Shown here in pieces: positions 8,054-16,378 of a DNA stretch of 64,000 bases (positions within the stretch are counted from its first letter, which is position 1; each line of letters opens with the position of its first letter). The notes beneath the pieces were generated by a model. The model was not told the origin of the DNA. It ran no database searches and saw nothing but the letters and a program-made list of their open reading frames with translations. The DNA lies in NCBI RefSeq assembly GCF_015712165.1, contig NZ_JADPZX010000001.1, positions 5,964,001-6,028,000 on the forward strand, read 5' to 3'. The position numbers and the translations under genes are program-made. This DNA is from Streptomyces spinoverrucosus (GTDB lineage Bacteria > Actinomycetota > Actinomycetes > Streptomycetales > Streptomycetaceae).

Positions 8054-9729
8054 GCGGGGCGCACGCCCGGCGGGCGGCGGCCCCCCGTACCGCGGGGAAG
8101 ACGGACCTCGGCACCGAGATCACCGCCTCCCTCGTCGTCTTCCTGGTCGCCCTGCCCCTGTGCATCGGCGTCGCGGTCGCCTCGGGGGTGCCGGCCGAGC
8201 TGGGGATCATCTCCGGGGTCGTCGGCGGACTGGTCGTCGGGGCCGCGCGGGGCAGCACCCTGCAGGTCAGCGGGCCGGCCGCCGGGCTCGCCGCGCTCGT
8301 CGCGGAGACCGTGCTGGAACACGGCGTCGCGATGCTCGGGGTGATCGTCCTCTTCTCGGGCCTTCTGCAGATCGTGCTGGGGCTGGTGAAGCTCGGCCGG
8401 ATGTTCCAGGCGATCTCGCTGGCCGTCGTACAGGGAATGCTCGCCGGCATCGGGCTGCCGCTGATGTTCAGTCAGCTGTATCCGATGGCCGACGCCAAGG
8501 CGCCGGGCAAGCCGTTCGAGAACATCGCCGGTGTTCCGGCGTGGGCGGCGGATGTCGTCGCCGACCCGCAGGCGTTGATCGCGGCCGGGCTCGGTGTCGT
8601 CACGATCGTGCTGAGCTTCGTCTGGAAGAAGGCGCCGGGGCCGGTGAAGAAGATCCCGGCCGCGCTCGTCGCCGTCGGCATCGGCATCGCGGTCGCCGCG
8701 CTGCCCGGCGTGGACGTGAAGACGCTCCAGGTCGGCGACCTCGCGGACGCCGTCGACGTACCGGGGCCGGAGCAGTTCGCGGGGCTCGCCGACGCCGGGA
8801 TCATCGGCGCGATCCTCACGTTCACGGTGATCGCCTCGGCGGAGAGCCTGTTCACCGCGGCGGCCGTGGACCGTATGCACACCGGTCCACGCACCCGCTA
8901 CAACACCGAGCTCATCGCCCAGGGCGCGGGCAACACGGTGGCCGGCATCCTCGGGGCGCTCCCCGTCACGGCGGTCGTCGCCCGCAGCTCGGCGAACGTC
9001 CAGGCCGGGGCGAAGACGCGCATCTCCCGCACCCTGCACGGCCTGTGGCTGCTCGCCTTCGCGCTCCTGCTGCCCCAGGTCCTCGCGCTGATCCCGATCT
9101 CGGTGCTCGCCGGGGTGCTCGTGCACAGCGGGTGGAAGCTGCTCGCGCCGGGGGAGTTCCCCAAGATGTGGCGGCAGGACCGGGGCGAGTTCGCCGTCAT
9201 GACCCTCACGACACTGGTGATCACGGCCACGGCGCTGCTGGAAGGCGTGCTCGTCGGTCTCGCGGCCGGGGTGGTGCTCGCCGCGCTGCGGATGTCCCAG
9301 GCGGTCGTACGGCAGCACGTCGAGGACGACACCGCGAAGGTCGTGGTGGCCGGCAACGCGACGTTCCTGCGGCTGCCGCGCCTGATCGAGGCCCTGGAGC
9401 AGGCCGCCGCCGCGGGCAGGCCCCGCATCCGGCTCGACCTGCTCGGCGTCACCCACCTCGACCACGCCTGCCGCACCCAGATCGACGAGTTCGTGGCACA
9501 GCAGCGGGGGGCCGGCCTACGGGTGGAGCTGCTGATGCCGGACCTGACGGGGGCGGGAGCGAGGGCGAAGGCGCCCCAGGAGAAGGTGCCGGATGCGAAG
9601 GTGCCGGACGCGAAGGTGCCCGACCTGACCGACGACCCCCACCCCGCCCCCGGCCCCACCGCCGAATGGTTCTACCTGGACACGAGCCCACCACTCGCCG
9701 GGAACTCGTCCAGCCCGACGTCCGGTTGA
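8050..9729 (+). CDS. SulP-family anion (probably bicarbonate) transporter with C-terminal STAS region
   Basis: About 559 residues. After a short basic N-terminus there are 10-12 hydrophobic segments with SulP landmarks: LVVFLVALPLCIGVAVASG, IISGVVGGLVVG, LQVSGPAAGLAALV, TVIASAESLFTAAAVDRM and NTVAGILGALPVTAVVARSS. A cytoplasmic STAS domain follows (residues about 425-500, RIRLDLLGVTHLDHACRTQID). The linker after it contains tandem KVPDA units encoded by near-identical 15-nt repeats around 9584-9625. SulP proteins fused or coupled to beta carbonic anhydrases are thought to move bicarbonate, which fits the overlap with the upstream gene. Confidence 0.9.
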   Translation: MSGAHARRAAAPRTAGKTDLGTEITASLVVFLVALPLCIGVAVASGVPAELGIISGVVGGLVVGAARGSTLQVSGPAAGLAALVAETVLEHGVAMLGVIVLFSGLLQIVLGLVKLGRMFQAISLAVVQGMLAGIGLPLMFSQLYPMADAKAPGKPFENIAGVPAWAADVVADPQALIAAGLGVVTIVLSFVWKKAPGPVKKIPAALVAVGIGIAVAALPGVDVKTLQVGDLADAVDVPGPEQFAGLADAGIIGAILTFTVIASAESLFTAAAVDRMHTGPRTRYNTELIAQGAGNTVAGILGALPVTAVVARSSANVQAGAKTRISRTLHGLWLLAFALLLPQVLALIPISVLAGVLVHSGWKLLAPGEFPKMWRQDRGEFAVMTLTTLVITATALLEGVLVGLAAGVVLAALRMSQAVVRQHVEDDTAKVVVAGNATFLRLPRLIEALEQAAAAGRPRIRLDLLGVTHLDHACRTQIDEFVAQQRGAGLRVELLMPDLTGAGARAKAPQEKVPDAKVPDAKVPDLTDDPHPAPGPTAEWFYLDTSPPLAGNSSSPTSG

Positions 9730-9737
9730 CGCACGTA

Positions 9738-9774
9738 CGCGAGGTCCGGTGCACCCTGCGCACCGGACCTCGCG
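9738..9774. terminator. Bidirectional terminator between sulP and nirD
   Basis: A perfect 15-bp inverted repeat (9738-9752 with 9760-9774) and a 7-nt loop lie between two convergent stop codons. It has no T-tract, as is common for Streptomyces terminators. Confidence 0.85.
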
Positions 9775-9782
9775 AAGACCTT

Positions 9783-10133
9783 TCAGGCCGCCCGTACCTC
9801 GTACGTCGTCACCCGCACCGCCTCGTCGTCCAGGCACTGCCCGGAGACCAGGTCGAAGCGCTGCTTCAGAAGCGGGGAGGCGACGAAGGGGCTGCCCTGG
9901 TGGGTGCCGGTCAGGCCGCGGGAGAGAACCCCCGCGCCGCTGAACGGATCGCGGTTGTCCACGGCGTACAACTCGCCGTTGCGGTCACGGAACACGGCCA
10001 CCTGGCGGCCGTCCGGCAGCAGGGCCGCCACGCCGCGGCCCGGCAGCAGCCGGGTCAGGTCGCAGACCGTGAACCAGTCGTCCGCCAGCCGGATCTGGAC
10101 CTTCAGGTCGGTCGTCTCGGGTGCCAGGGTCAT
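9783..10133 (-). CDS. nirD: Nitrite reductase small subunit NirD
   Basis: A 116-residue Rieske-fold subunit of assimilatory NADH-nitrite reductase, which reduces nitrite to ammonium together with NirB. Family features are DWFTVCDLTRLLPGRGVAAL, VAVFRDRNGELYAVDNRDPF and SPLLKQRFDLVSGQCLDDE. As usual for NirD, the Rieske Cys/His iron ligands are absent. The start codon lies inside the end of nirB (10130-10133, ATGA overlap), so the two are translationally coupled, and nirD is the last gene before the 9738-9774 terminator. Confidence 0.92.
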   Translation of the reverse strand: MTLAPETTDLKVQIRLADDWFTVCDLTRLLPGRGVAALLPDGRQVAVFRDRNGELYAVDNRDPFSGAGVLSRGLTGTHQGSPFVASPLLKQRFDLVSGQCLDDEAVRVTTYEVRAA

Positions 10134-12727
10134 CGCTGGGCGCTTCCTTCCAGAACGTCTTCGGTGGGACGCAGGCCGATCGACAGCAGCGGCAGGTCCG
10201 GCTTCATCTGTTCGCGCTCGGGGACGAAGCCGACCACCGGGTCGGGGGTGTCGGGCGCGTTGACGAAGGAGACGAACCGGGCCAGCTTCTCGGGGTCGTT
10301 GATGGTCTCCGCCCACTCGTCCCGGTAGTTCGAGACATGGGCGGCCATCAGGCTCTCCAACTCCTCGCAGATGCCGAGGGAGTCGTGGACCACCACGTCC
10401 CGTACGTGGTCCAGGCCGCCCGGGATCCGCTCCAGCCAGGTCGACGTGCGCTCCAGGCGGTCGGCCGTGCGGATGTAGAACATCAGGAAGCGGTCGATCA
10501 GGCGGATGAGCTCGGCATCGCTGAGGTCCTGGGCCAGCAGGTCCGCGTGGCGCGGGGTCGCCCCGCCGTTGCCGGCGACGTACAGGTTCCAGCCGTTCGA
10601 CGTGGCGATCACGCCGAAGTCCTTCGACTGGGCCTCCGCGCACTCACGGGCGCAGCCGGAGACCGCCGACTTCAGCTTGTGCGGGGAGCGCAGGCCCCGG
10701 TAGCGCAGCTCCAGGTCGATCGCCATGCGGACGGAGTCCTGGACGCCGTAGCGGCACCAGGTCTGGCCCACACAGGACTTCACCGTGCGCAGCGACTTGC
10801 CGTACGCGTGCCCGGACTCGAAACCGGCGTCCACCAGGCGGGTCCAGATCAGCGGCAGTTGCTCGACGCGGGCGCCGAACATGTCGATCCGCTGGCCGCC
10901 GGTGATCTTCGTGTAGAGGCCGAAGTCGCGGGCGATCTCGCCGATCACGATCAGCTTCTCCGGGGCGATCTCACCGCCGGGGACGCGCGGGACGACGGAG
11001 TACGAGCCGTTCTTCTGCAGGTTGGCCAGGAAGTGGTCGTTGGTGTCCTGAAGGGACGCCTGCTCGCCGTCCAGGACGTAGCCGTTCGCGCCGATCGTCG
11101 GGGCGAGGGAGGCGATGATCGAGGCGACCGTGGGCTTGCAGATCTCGCAGCCGTCGCCACCCCGGGCGCCCTCACGGCCGTAGCGGTCCAGCAGGTCCTG
11201 GTACGAGGTGATGCGCAGGGCCAGGACGATCTCGTACAGCTCCTCGCGGGTCTGCCCGAAGCAGCCGCACAGGCCCTTGTCGACCTCGACGCCGGACGCC
11301 TCCAGCTCGGCGGAGACCAGCTGGCCGAGGACCTTGACGCAACTGCCGCACGTCGTACCGGCCTTGGTGCACTTCTTCACCTCGGGCACGGTGGTGCACT
11401 TGTGCTCGGTGACCGCCCCGCGGATGGTGCCCTTGCGGACGTTGTTGCAGGAGCAGATGATCGCGTCGTCCGGCAGCGCGGCCGGGCCGAGCTGGGCGGG
11501 CGCTCCGGCGCCGGCCGGCAGCACCAGCGACTCGGGCGAGACCGGCGGGACCGAGCCGGTGAAGGCCTTGAGCGTGCCGTACGCCTCCGCGTCGCCGACC
11601 AGGATGCCGCCGAGCAGCGTGCCGTCGCGGCCGATGACCAGCTTCTTGTACAGGCCCGCGCGGGAGTCGGAGTAGACGACGTCCAGACAGTCCTCGGCCG
11701 TGCCGTGCGCGTCACCGAAGGACGCCACGTCCACGCCGAGCAGCTTCAGCTTGGTGGACAGGTCGGCGCCGACGAAGGAGGCCTCGTCGGCCGCGATCGT
11801 CGCCGCCGCGGTCTGGGCCTGCTCGTAGCCGGGGGCGACCAGGCCGTACACCCGGCCGTCCACCGCCTGAGCGCACTCGCCGATCGCGAACACGTGCGGG
11901 TCGGAGACCGTACGGCACTGCTCGTCGACGGTGATGCCGCCGCGCTCGCCGACCGTCAGGCCCGAGTCGCGGGCCAGCTGGTCGCGGGGGCGGACGCCGG
12001 CGCTGAACACCACCATGTCCGTGGCGAGTTCGGAACCGTCGGACAGCTTCATACCGGTGACGGCGCCCTCGGAGTCCGTCACGATCTCCTGGGTGCCCAC
12101 CCCCGTGTGGACCGTCAGCCCCATGTCCTCGATGGTGCGCAGCAGCGCCGCGCCACCGCCCTCGTCGACCTGCACCGGCATCAGCCGCGGCGCGAACTCC
12201 ACGATGTGCGCCTCGACGCCCAGCCCCTTCAGGGCGCCGGCCGCCTCCAGGCCCAGCAGACCGCCGCCGACCACGGCACCGGTCGTGGCCTTCGTCCTCG
12301 CGTACTCCTCGATCGCGAGCAGGTCCTCGATCGTGCGGTAGACGAAGCAGCCGGTGGCGTCCTTGTTCGGGACCGGCGGCACGAACGGATACGAGCCGGT
12401 GGCGAGGACGAGGGTGTCGTACTCGAAGACCTGACCCGACCTCGCGGTGACCTTCTTCGCCTCGCGGTCGACGGCGACCGCCGGGTCGCCGACGTGCAGC
12501 TCGATGCCGTGGTCCTTGATGAACTCCATGTCGGTCATCGACAGGTCCTCGGGCGTCTTGCCCGAGAAGTACGAGGTGAGCGCCACGCGGTCGTACGCCG
12601 GACGCGGCTCCTCGCACAGCACGACCACGCGGTGCGTGGCGGTCAGGCCGCGCTCGGCGAGCGCTTCGAGGAAGCGCTGGCCGACCATGCCGTGGCCGAC
12701 GAGCACGATCGTGGGGGTGGCGGTCAT
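10130..12727 (-). CDS. nirB: Assimilatory nitrite reductase large subunit NirB (NADH, FAD, Fe-S, siroheme)
   Basis: An 865-residue cytoplasmic enzyme that uses NADH to reduce nitrite to ammonium. Domains in order are an FAD-binding Rossmann motif (VLVGHGMVGQRFLEAL), a NAD-binding motif (GAVVGGGLLGLEAAGAL), a BFD-like [2Fe-2S] domain with cysteines in IICSCNNV and CGSC, and a second Cys cluster. The C-terminal sulfite/nitrite reductase domain has siroheme/[4Fe-4S] ligands in SCVGQTWCRYG and SGCARECAEAQSKDFG. Length and order match canonical NirB. It directly abuts the upstream FAD gene (stop at 12728) and overlaps nirD. A GlnR-like site upstream of the operon fits nitrogen control. Confidence 0.95.
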   Translation of the reverse strand: MTATPTIVLVGHGMVGQRFLEALAERGLTATHRVVVLCEEPRPAYDRVALTSYFSGKTPEDLSMTDMEFIKDHGIELHVGDPAVAVDREAKKVTARSGQVFEYDTLVLATGSYPFVPPVPNKDATGCFVYRTIEDLLAIEEYARTKATTGAVVGGGLLGLEAAGALKGLGVEAHIVEFAPRLMPVQVDEGGGAALLRTIEDMGLTVHTGVGTQEIVTDSEGAVTGMKLSDGSELATDMVVFSAGVRPRDQLARDSGLTVGERGGITVDEQCRTVSDPHVFAIGECAQAVDGRVYGLVAPGYEQAQTAAATIAADEASFVGADLSTKLKLLGVDVASFGDAHGTAEDCLDVVYSDSRAGLYKKLVIGRDGTLLGGILVGDAEAYGTLKAFTGSVPPVSPESLVLPAGAGAPAQLGPAALPDDAIICSCNNVRKGTIRGAVTEHKCTTVPEVKKCTKAGTTCGSCVKVLGQLVSAELEASGVEVDKGLCGCFGQTREELYEIVLALRITSYQDLLDRYGREGARGGDGCEICKPTVASIIASLAPTIGANGYVLDGEQASLQDTNDHFLANLQKNGSYSVVPRVPGGEIAPEKLIVIGEIARDFGLYTKITGGQRIDMFGARVEQLPLIWTRLVDAGFESGHAYGKSLRTVKSCVGQTWCRYGVQDSVRMAIDLELRYRGLRSPHKLKSAVSGCARECAEAQSKDFGVIATSNGWNLYVAGNGGATPRHADLLAQDLSDAELIRLIDRFLMFYIRTADRLERTSTWLERIPGGLDHVRDVVVHDSLGICEELESLMAAHVSNYRDEWAETINDPEKLARFVSFVNAPDTPDPVVGFVPEREQMKPDLPLLSIGLRPTEDVLEGSAQR

Positions 12728-13948
12728 TCAGGAGCCTCCATCGTTGGTGAGCAGGTGGAGCAGGGGGCCGTCGTCGGGGAGCGGCTCTGCTCCCTCCCAG
12801 GCGCGGGCGAGCGCGCCGACGGTGCCGAGTTCGCCGACGAGGACCCCGCCGACCAGGCGGTCGTCGCGGACGACGACCTTGCGGTAGGTGCCCCGGGTGG
12901 CGTCGGTGAGCTGCACGACGTCGTCACCGGGGCGGGGTTCCGTCTCGCCGAACGCGGCGAGGTCGAAGGGGGCCTGACCGGCCAGGGTGAGGCGGGTGAG
13001 GGCGCGGGTGCCGGTGTAGCGGGCGGTGGTGCTGCCGGCCAGCAGCTCGGCGAGGGTGTCGGCCTGGTCGAGCGCGGGGGTCGCGAGTCCGTACAGGTTG
13101 CCGTCGTGCTGGGCGCAGTCGCCGATCGCGTAGATGTGCGGGTCGGAGGTGCGCAGCTCGTCGTCGACGAGGACGCCCTTGTGGACCGCGAGCCCGGCCG
13201 CCTGCGCGAGCCCCGCGCGGGGGCGGACACCGCAGGCCAGCACCACGAGGTCGGCGTCGAGGGCGTACCCGTCGGCCATCTCGACCGAGCGGACCGCGCC
13301 GCCGACGACCCGTACGTCCCGCACCCGGCACTCGGTGTGCACCTCGACGCCGAGGTCGGTGAGGTGGCGCCTGACCAGCTGGGACGCGGCCGGGTCGAGC
13401 TGGCGCTCCATGAGCCGCTCGGACTGCTGGGCGAGCACGACCTGCACGCCGCGCACGGCGAGCGCGCGGGCGGCGGAGACCCCGAGGAGCCCGCCGCCGA
13501 TGACGACCGCGCGCACTCCCGGCCGGACCGCCTTGGACAGGCCCAGGCAGTCGTCCATGGTGCGGAAGGCGTGGACGCCCTCGGGCAGCAGGTGGTCGGG
13601 GGTGAACAGGCCGCGCAGGGGCGGCAGTACCGGGTTGGAGCCGGTGGCCAGGACCAGCGTGTCGTATGCGATCTCCGAGCCGTCCGCGCAGCTCACGGTC
13701 CGCCCGTCGCGGTCGATCCCGGTCACCTGGGTGCGGATCAGCTCCGCGGGGGCCGCAAGGCCCGGCAGGGCGATCACGTCCGGGTGGTACCGGCCGGCCA
13801 GCACCTCGGCGAGCAGGACCCGGTTGTACGGGCGGTGCTCCTCCTCGCCGACGAGCAGCGCGGGCGTGCCGAGCTCACCGAGCCGCCGGGCGAGCCGCAC
13901 GCCCGCGAGGCCGGCGCCGATCACCACCACACGCTTATTCGAGGTCAT
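12728..13948 (-). CDS. NADH/FAD-dependent oxidoreductase, first gene of the nirBD operon
   Basis: A 406-residue protein related to the N-terminal FAD/NAD half of NirB but lacking its Fe-S and siroheme parts. It has VVVIGAGLAGVRLARRL (FAD), AVVIGGGLLGVSAARALA (NAD) and the late FAD motif HIYAIGDCAQHDG. Its stop codon abuts the nirB start, so it is the first gene of a nirB-nirD operon. In other actinomycetes such a protein is annotated as a second NirB or as an electron-transfer subunit for nitrate reductase. Passing electrons to NasA or NirB is plausible but unproven. Confidence 0.85.
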   Translation of the reverse strand: MTSNKRVVVIGAGLAGVRLARRLGELGTPALLVGEEEHRPYNRVLLAEVLAGRYHPDVIALPGLAAPAELIRTQVTGIDRDGRTVSCADGSEIAYDTLVLATGSNPVLPPLRGLFTPDHLLPEGVHAFRTMDDCLGLSKAVRPGVRAVVIGGGLLGVSAARALAVRGVQVVLAQQSERLMERQLDPAASQLVRRHLTDLGVEVHTECRVRDVRVVGGAVRSVEMADGYALDADLVVLACGVRPRAGLAQAAGLAVHKGVLVDDELRTSDPHIYAIGDCAQHDGNLYGLATPALDQADTLAELLAGSTTARYTGTRALTRLTLAGQAPFDLAAFGETEPRPGDDVVQLTDATRGTYRKVVVRDDRLVGGVLVGELGTVGALARAWEGAEPLPDDGPLLHLLTNDGGS

Positions 13949-13971
13949 GCATCGCAGCGTGCGGGGTGGGT

Positions 13972-13998
13972 GTTACCCGACCGCATCGCATCTGTTTC
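13972..13998 (-). promoter_or_regulatory. GlnR-like operator upstream of the nirBD operon
   Basis: On the minus strand the half-sites read GAAAC, six bases, GATGC, six bases, GTAAC. This is the 5-n6-5-n6-5 spacing of actinobacterial GlnR boxes (gTnAc-n6-GaAAc). It lies 24-50 bp upstream of the operon's first start codon. The middle half-site is degenerate. nirB is a known GlnR target in S. coelicolor. Confidence 0.6.
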
Positions 13999-14147
13999 CC
14001 GCGAGGAACGCTGCCCTCAGCGGGGGTGGGGGGTGAGTGTGAGGGTTGCGGGCGTGCGGCCGGGTGGTGCTGTGAGGAGCCTGCGAACGGGTCTTCGCCG
14101 TGAGGACCACACCGCGGACGGGCCCTCGGGCTCCCGAGCCCCCGGGA

Positions 14148-14153
14148 TAGGGT
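14148..14153 (+). promoter_or_regulatory. Candidate -10 hexamer for leaderless transcription of the TSUP gene
   Basis: TAGGGT lies 7 nt before the ATG at 14161, and no ribosome site is present. This is the arrangement of leaderless Streptomyces transcripts. Confidence 0.45.
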
Positions 14154-14160
14154 CCCGATC

Positions 14161-14943
14161 ATGCCCGACATACCCCTCGCCATGGTGGCCGCCCTCTGCC
14201 TCGCCGCGCTCGCGGCCGGCTGGATCGATGCCGTGGTCGGGGGCGGGGGCCTGCTGCTGCTCCCCGTCCTGCTGCTCGGGCTCCCCGCCGGCACCCCGGC
14301 CGCGTACGCGCTCGGCACCAACAAGGCGGTCGCCATCGTCGGCACGACCGGCGCCGCCGTGACGTACGCCCGCAAGGCCCCCGTCGACGTCCGCACCGCG
14401 ATCCGCATCGGCCTCGCCGCACTCGCCGGCTCCTCCGGCGGTGCCTTCTTCGCGGCCGGCATGAGTACGGACGTACTGAAACCGTTGATCATGGTGGTGC
14501 TGCTCGCCGTGGCCGCCTTCGTGATCCTCAAGCCCGCCTTCGGTACCGCCCCGGCACCGGGCCCGGTCACCCGCCGCCGCGTCCTCGCCGCGATCGGCCT
14601 CGCCGGGCTGGGCATCGGGTTCTACGACGGCCTGATCGGCCCCGGCACCGGTACGTTCCTGGTGCTCGCCCTGACCGCCGTGCTCCATCTCGACCTGGTC
14701 ACCGCCTCCGCCACCGCCAAGATCGTCAACTGCTGCACCAACGCCGGCGCCCTCGTCACCTTCGCCTGGCAGGGCACCGTGCTGTGGCAACTGGCGGCGC
14801 TGATGGCGGTGTTCAACCTCGCGGGCGGCACGCTGGGCGCGCACACCGCGCTGAAGAAGGGCAGCGGTTTCGTCCGGATCGTGCTGCTGACGGTGGTGTT
14901 CGCGCTGGTGGCGAACCTGGCGTACGAACAGTGGGTGGCCTAG
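14161..14943 (+). CDS. TSUP family (TauE/SafE-like) anion transporter
   Basis: A 260-residue membrane protein with about eight hydrophobic helices in two halves. It carries the TSUP motifs GWIDAVVGGGGLLLLPVLLL near the N-terminus and GFYDGLIGPGTGTFLVLAL in the second half, with SATAKIVNCCTNAGALV after it. The family exports or imports sulfur oxyanions and small organic acids such as sulfite, sulfolactate or sulfoacetate. It is divergent from the nitrite-reductase operon, so an anion role near nirB is possible, but the substrate cannot be read from sequence. The start lacks a ribosome site and appears leaderless. Confidence 0.85.
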   Translation: MPDIPLAMVAALCLAALAAGWIDAVVGGGGLLLLPVLLLGLPAGTPAAYALGTNKAVAIVGTTGAAVTYARKAPVDVRTAIRIGLAALAGSSGGAFFAAGMSTDVLKPLIMVVLLAVAAFVILKPAFGTAPAPGPVTRRRVLAAIGLAGLGIGFYDGLIGPGTGTFLVLALTAVLHLDLVTASATAKIVNCCTNAGALVTFAWQGTVLWQLAALMAVFNLAGGTLGAHTALKKGSGFVRIVLLTVVFALVANLAYEQWVA

Positions 14944-14977
14944 CTCGGGGGCCCGGCCCGTCAGTCGACCCTGCCCG

Positions 14978-15868
14978 TCAGTCGTTTCCGATCGCGAGCG
15001 ACTCGATCACCCCCGTCGGGTCCTCCTCGCCGTGCCCCGCCGCGAGGCGGCGCTCCATCAGGGTCATGAACGGTGTCAGCAGCTCCGTGCTGACGCCCTG
15101 TTCCTCGGCCGTGCGCAGCAGGGTGCCGGTGCCGGCCACCTGCATGGCGAGGTTGGACACGACGTCCTTGGTGTAGTCGCCGGACTCCAGCTTGTCGGCG
15201 GTCTCCAGCGCGGCCGGCGCCATCGCGGTCAGCCAGGACACGAGCAGCGGCGCGAACTCCTTCGGCGCGATGTCCTCCCCGCGGATCAGCGCGAAGGCGT
15301 GCGTGATGCCCGCGAACATGCCGTACATCCCGCTGAGCAGGGCCACGTCGTGCAGCGCGGCGAAGCCGGGGTCCGCGCCGACGTAGCGGGTACCGGCCGG
15401 GACGGCGAGGGTCGCCCGGTGCTCCTCGAACATCTCGGACGAGCCGCTGTACAGCACGTACGCCCCGGACGCCGGGGCGCCGATCATCGGCGGTACGGCC
15501 ATGATGCCCGCGTCCAGGAAACGGGCGCCCCGCGCCTGCGCCCAGGCGGCGCGGGCGCGGCCCTGGCCCGGCGTGCCCGTGGTGAGGTTGACCAGGTCAC
15601 GACCGGCCAGGTCGGCGTCGGACAGGGACTCGCCGACCGACGCGTCGTCCAGCAGGCAGGCGATCACCAGCCGGTTGGCGGCCACCGCCTCGGCCGCGCT
15701 CCCGGCGACCGTGGCGCCCTCGGCGGCGAGGGGCTCGGCGCGGGCGGGCGTGCGGTTCCAGACGGTGACGGGGTGGCCGGCGGCGAGCCAGGCGCGGGCG
15801 AGGGCGGTGCCCATGGCGCCGGTGCCGAGGAGGGTGAGCGGGGTCGGGGAAGAGGCGTTGTCAGTCAT
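14978..15868 (-). CDS. NAD(P)-dependent beta-hydroxyacid dehydrogenase / imine-reductase-like protein
   Basis: A 296-residue protein with an N-terminal Rossmann motif (LTLLGTGAMGTALARAWLAA) followed by TVWNRTPARAEPLAAEGA, whose NR after the second strand favours NADPH. The DAGIMAVPPMIGAPASGAY segment and the C-terminal all-helical dimerisation domain with SGMYGMFAG resemble imine reductases more than 3-hydroxyisobutyrate dehydrogenases. The substrate is unknown. It is divergent from an HxlR-type regulator across a palindromic operator, which suggests induction by an electrophile or by its substrate. Confidence 0.8.
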   Translation of the reverse strand: MTDNASSPTPLTLLGTGAMGTALARAWLAAGHPVTVWNRTPARAEPLAAEGATVAGSAAEAVAANRLVIACLLDDASVGESLSDADLAGRDLVNLTTGTPGQGRARAAWAQARGARFLDAGIMAVPPMIGAPASGAYVLYSGSSEMFEEHRATLAVPAGTRYVGADPGFAALHDVALLSGMYGMFAGITHAFALIRGEDIAPKEFAPLLVSWLTAMAPAALETADKLESGDYTKDVVSNLAMQVAGTGTLLRTAEEQGVSTELLTPFMTLMERRLAAGHGEEDPTGVIESLAIGND

Positions 15869-15902
15869 GGCGTTTAGCCTCGTAGAGGGTGAATGGCCTG
15901 CT

Positions 15903-15916
15903 CAAGTACGTACTTG
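15903..15916. promoter_or_regulatory. Perfect 14-bp palindrome, probable HxlR-family operator
   Basis: CAAGTACGTACTTG is its own reverse complement and lies between the divergent oxidoreductase and HxlR genes. HxlR/YodB regulators bind TACT/AGTA-type dyads in divergent promoters. Its place in the intergenic region supports a regulator start at 15976 rather than 15889. Confidence 0.6.
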
Positions 15917-15975
15917 CGAGTGGGTGGTTACTCCGGGGGAAGCGTGCAGGCAGTGGGAAGGCGGGGTGGCTGGTC

Positions 15976-16377
15976 ATGGCGGTGGGACGACGGCCGGGGT
16001 CGTACGTCTGCGGGGTCGACGCGGCGATGGACGTGATCGGCGGGAAATGGAAGGTGCTCATCCTCTGGGCGCTGCATGTGCGGCCGCACCGTTTCGGCGA
16101 GCTGCGCCGGGAGCTGCCCGGGGTGACGGAGAAGGTGCTCGCGGCGCAGCTGCGGGAGCTGGAGGCGGACGGGATCGTGCACCGGGAGGTGTACGAGGAG
16201 GTGCCGCCGAGAGTGGAGTACTCACTGACACCGCGCGGGGAGACCCTGAACGAGGCGCTTGCGCCACTGGGGGCCTGGGGGAAGGCGAACGTTCTCGCGG
16301 AACCCGTGCGAGCGGAACCCGTGCGAGCGGCGTCCGTGCCGGCGGAGCCGCCCTTGCCGGCGGCCCCCAGGGCGTGA
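15976..16377 (+). CDS. HxlR-family winged-helix transcriptional regulator
   Basis: About 133 residues from the ATG at 15976. A longer frame from 15889 has a GAGGG site but would put the palindromic operator inside the gene and adds 29 atypical residues. Core features are CGVDAAMDVIGGKWKVLILW with the single cysteine often used as a redox/electrophile sensor in this family, FGELRRELPGVTEKVLAAQLRELE and DGIVHREVYEEVPPRVEYSLT. The C-terminus is an Ala/Pro/Val repeat (EPVRAEPVRA). It probably controls the divergent NADPH oxidoreductase. Its stop is 1 bp from the convergent sortase stop. Confidence 0.85.
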   Translation: MAVGRRPGSYVCGVDAAMDVIGGKWKVLILWALHVRPHRFGELRRELPGVTEKVLAAQLRELEADGIVHREVYEEVPPRVEYSLTPRGETLNEALAPLGAWGKANVLAEPVRAEPVRAASVPAEPPLPAAPRA

Positions 16378-16378
16378 G

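Noticed and set aside
10121..14362. A 1413-residue plus-strand open frame
   Set aside because: It lies antisense to nirB, the FAD gene and nirD, has shadow composition (Val/Ala/Gly/Arg/Asp rich) and no domain; the minus-strand genes have clear motifs and codon bias.
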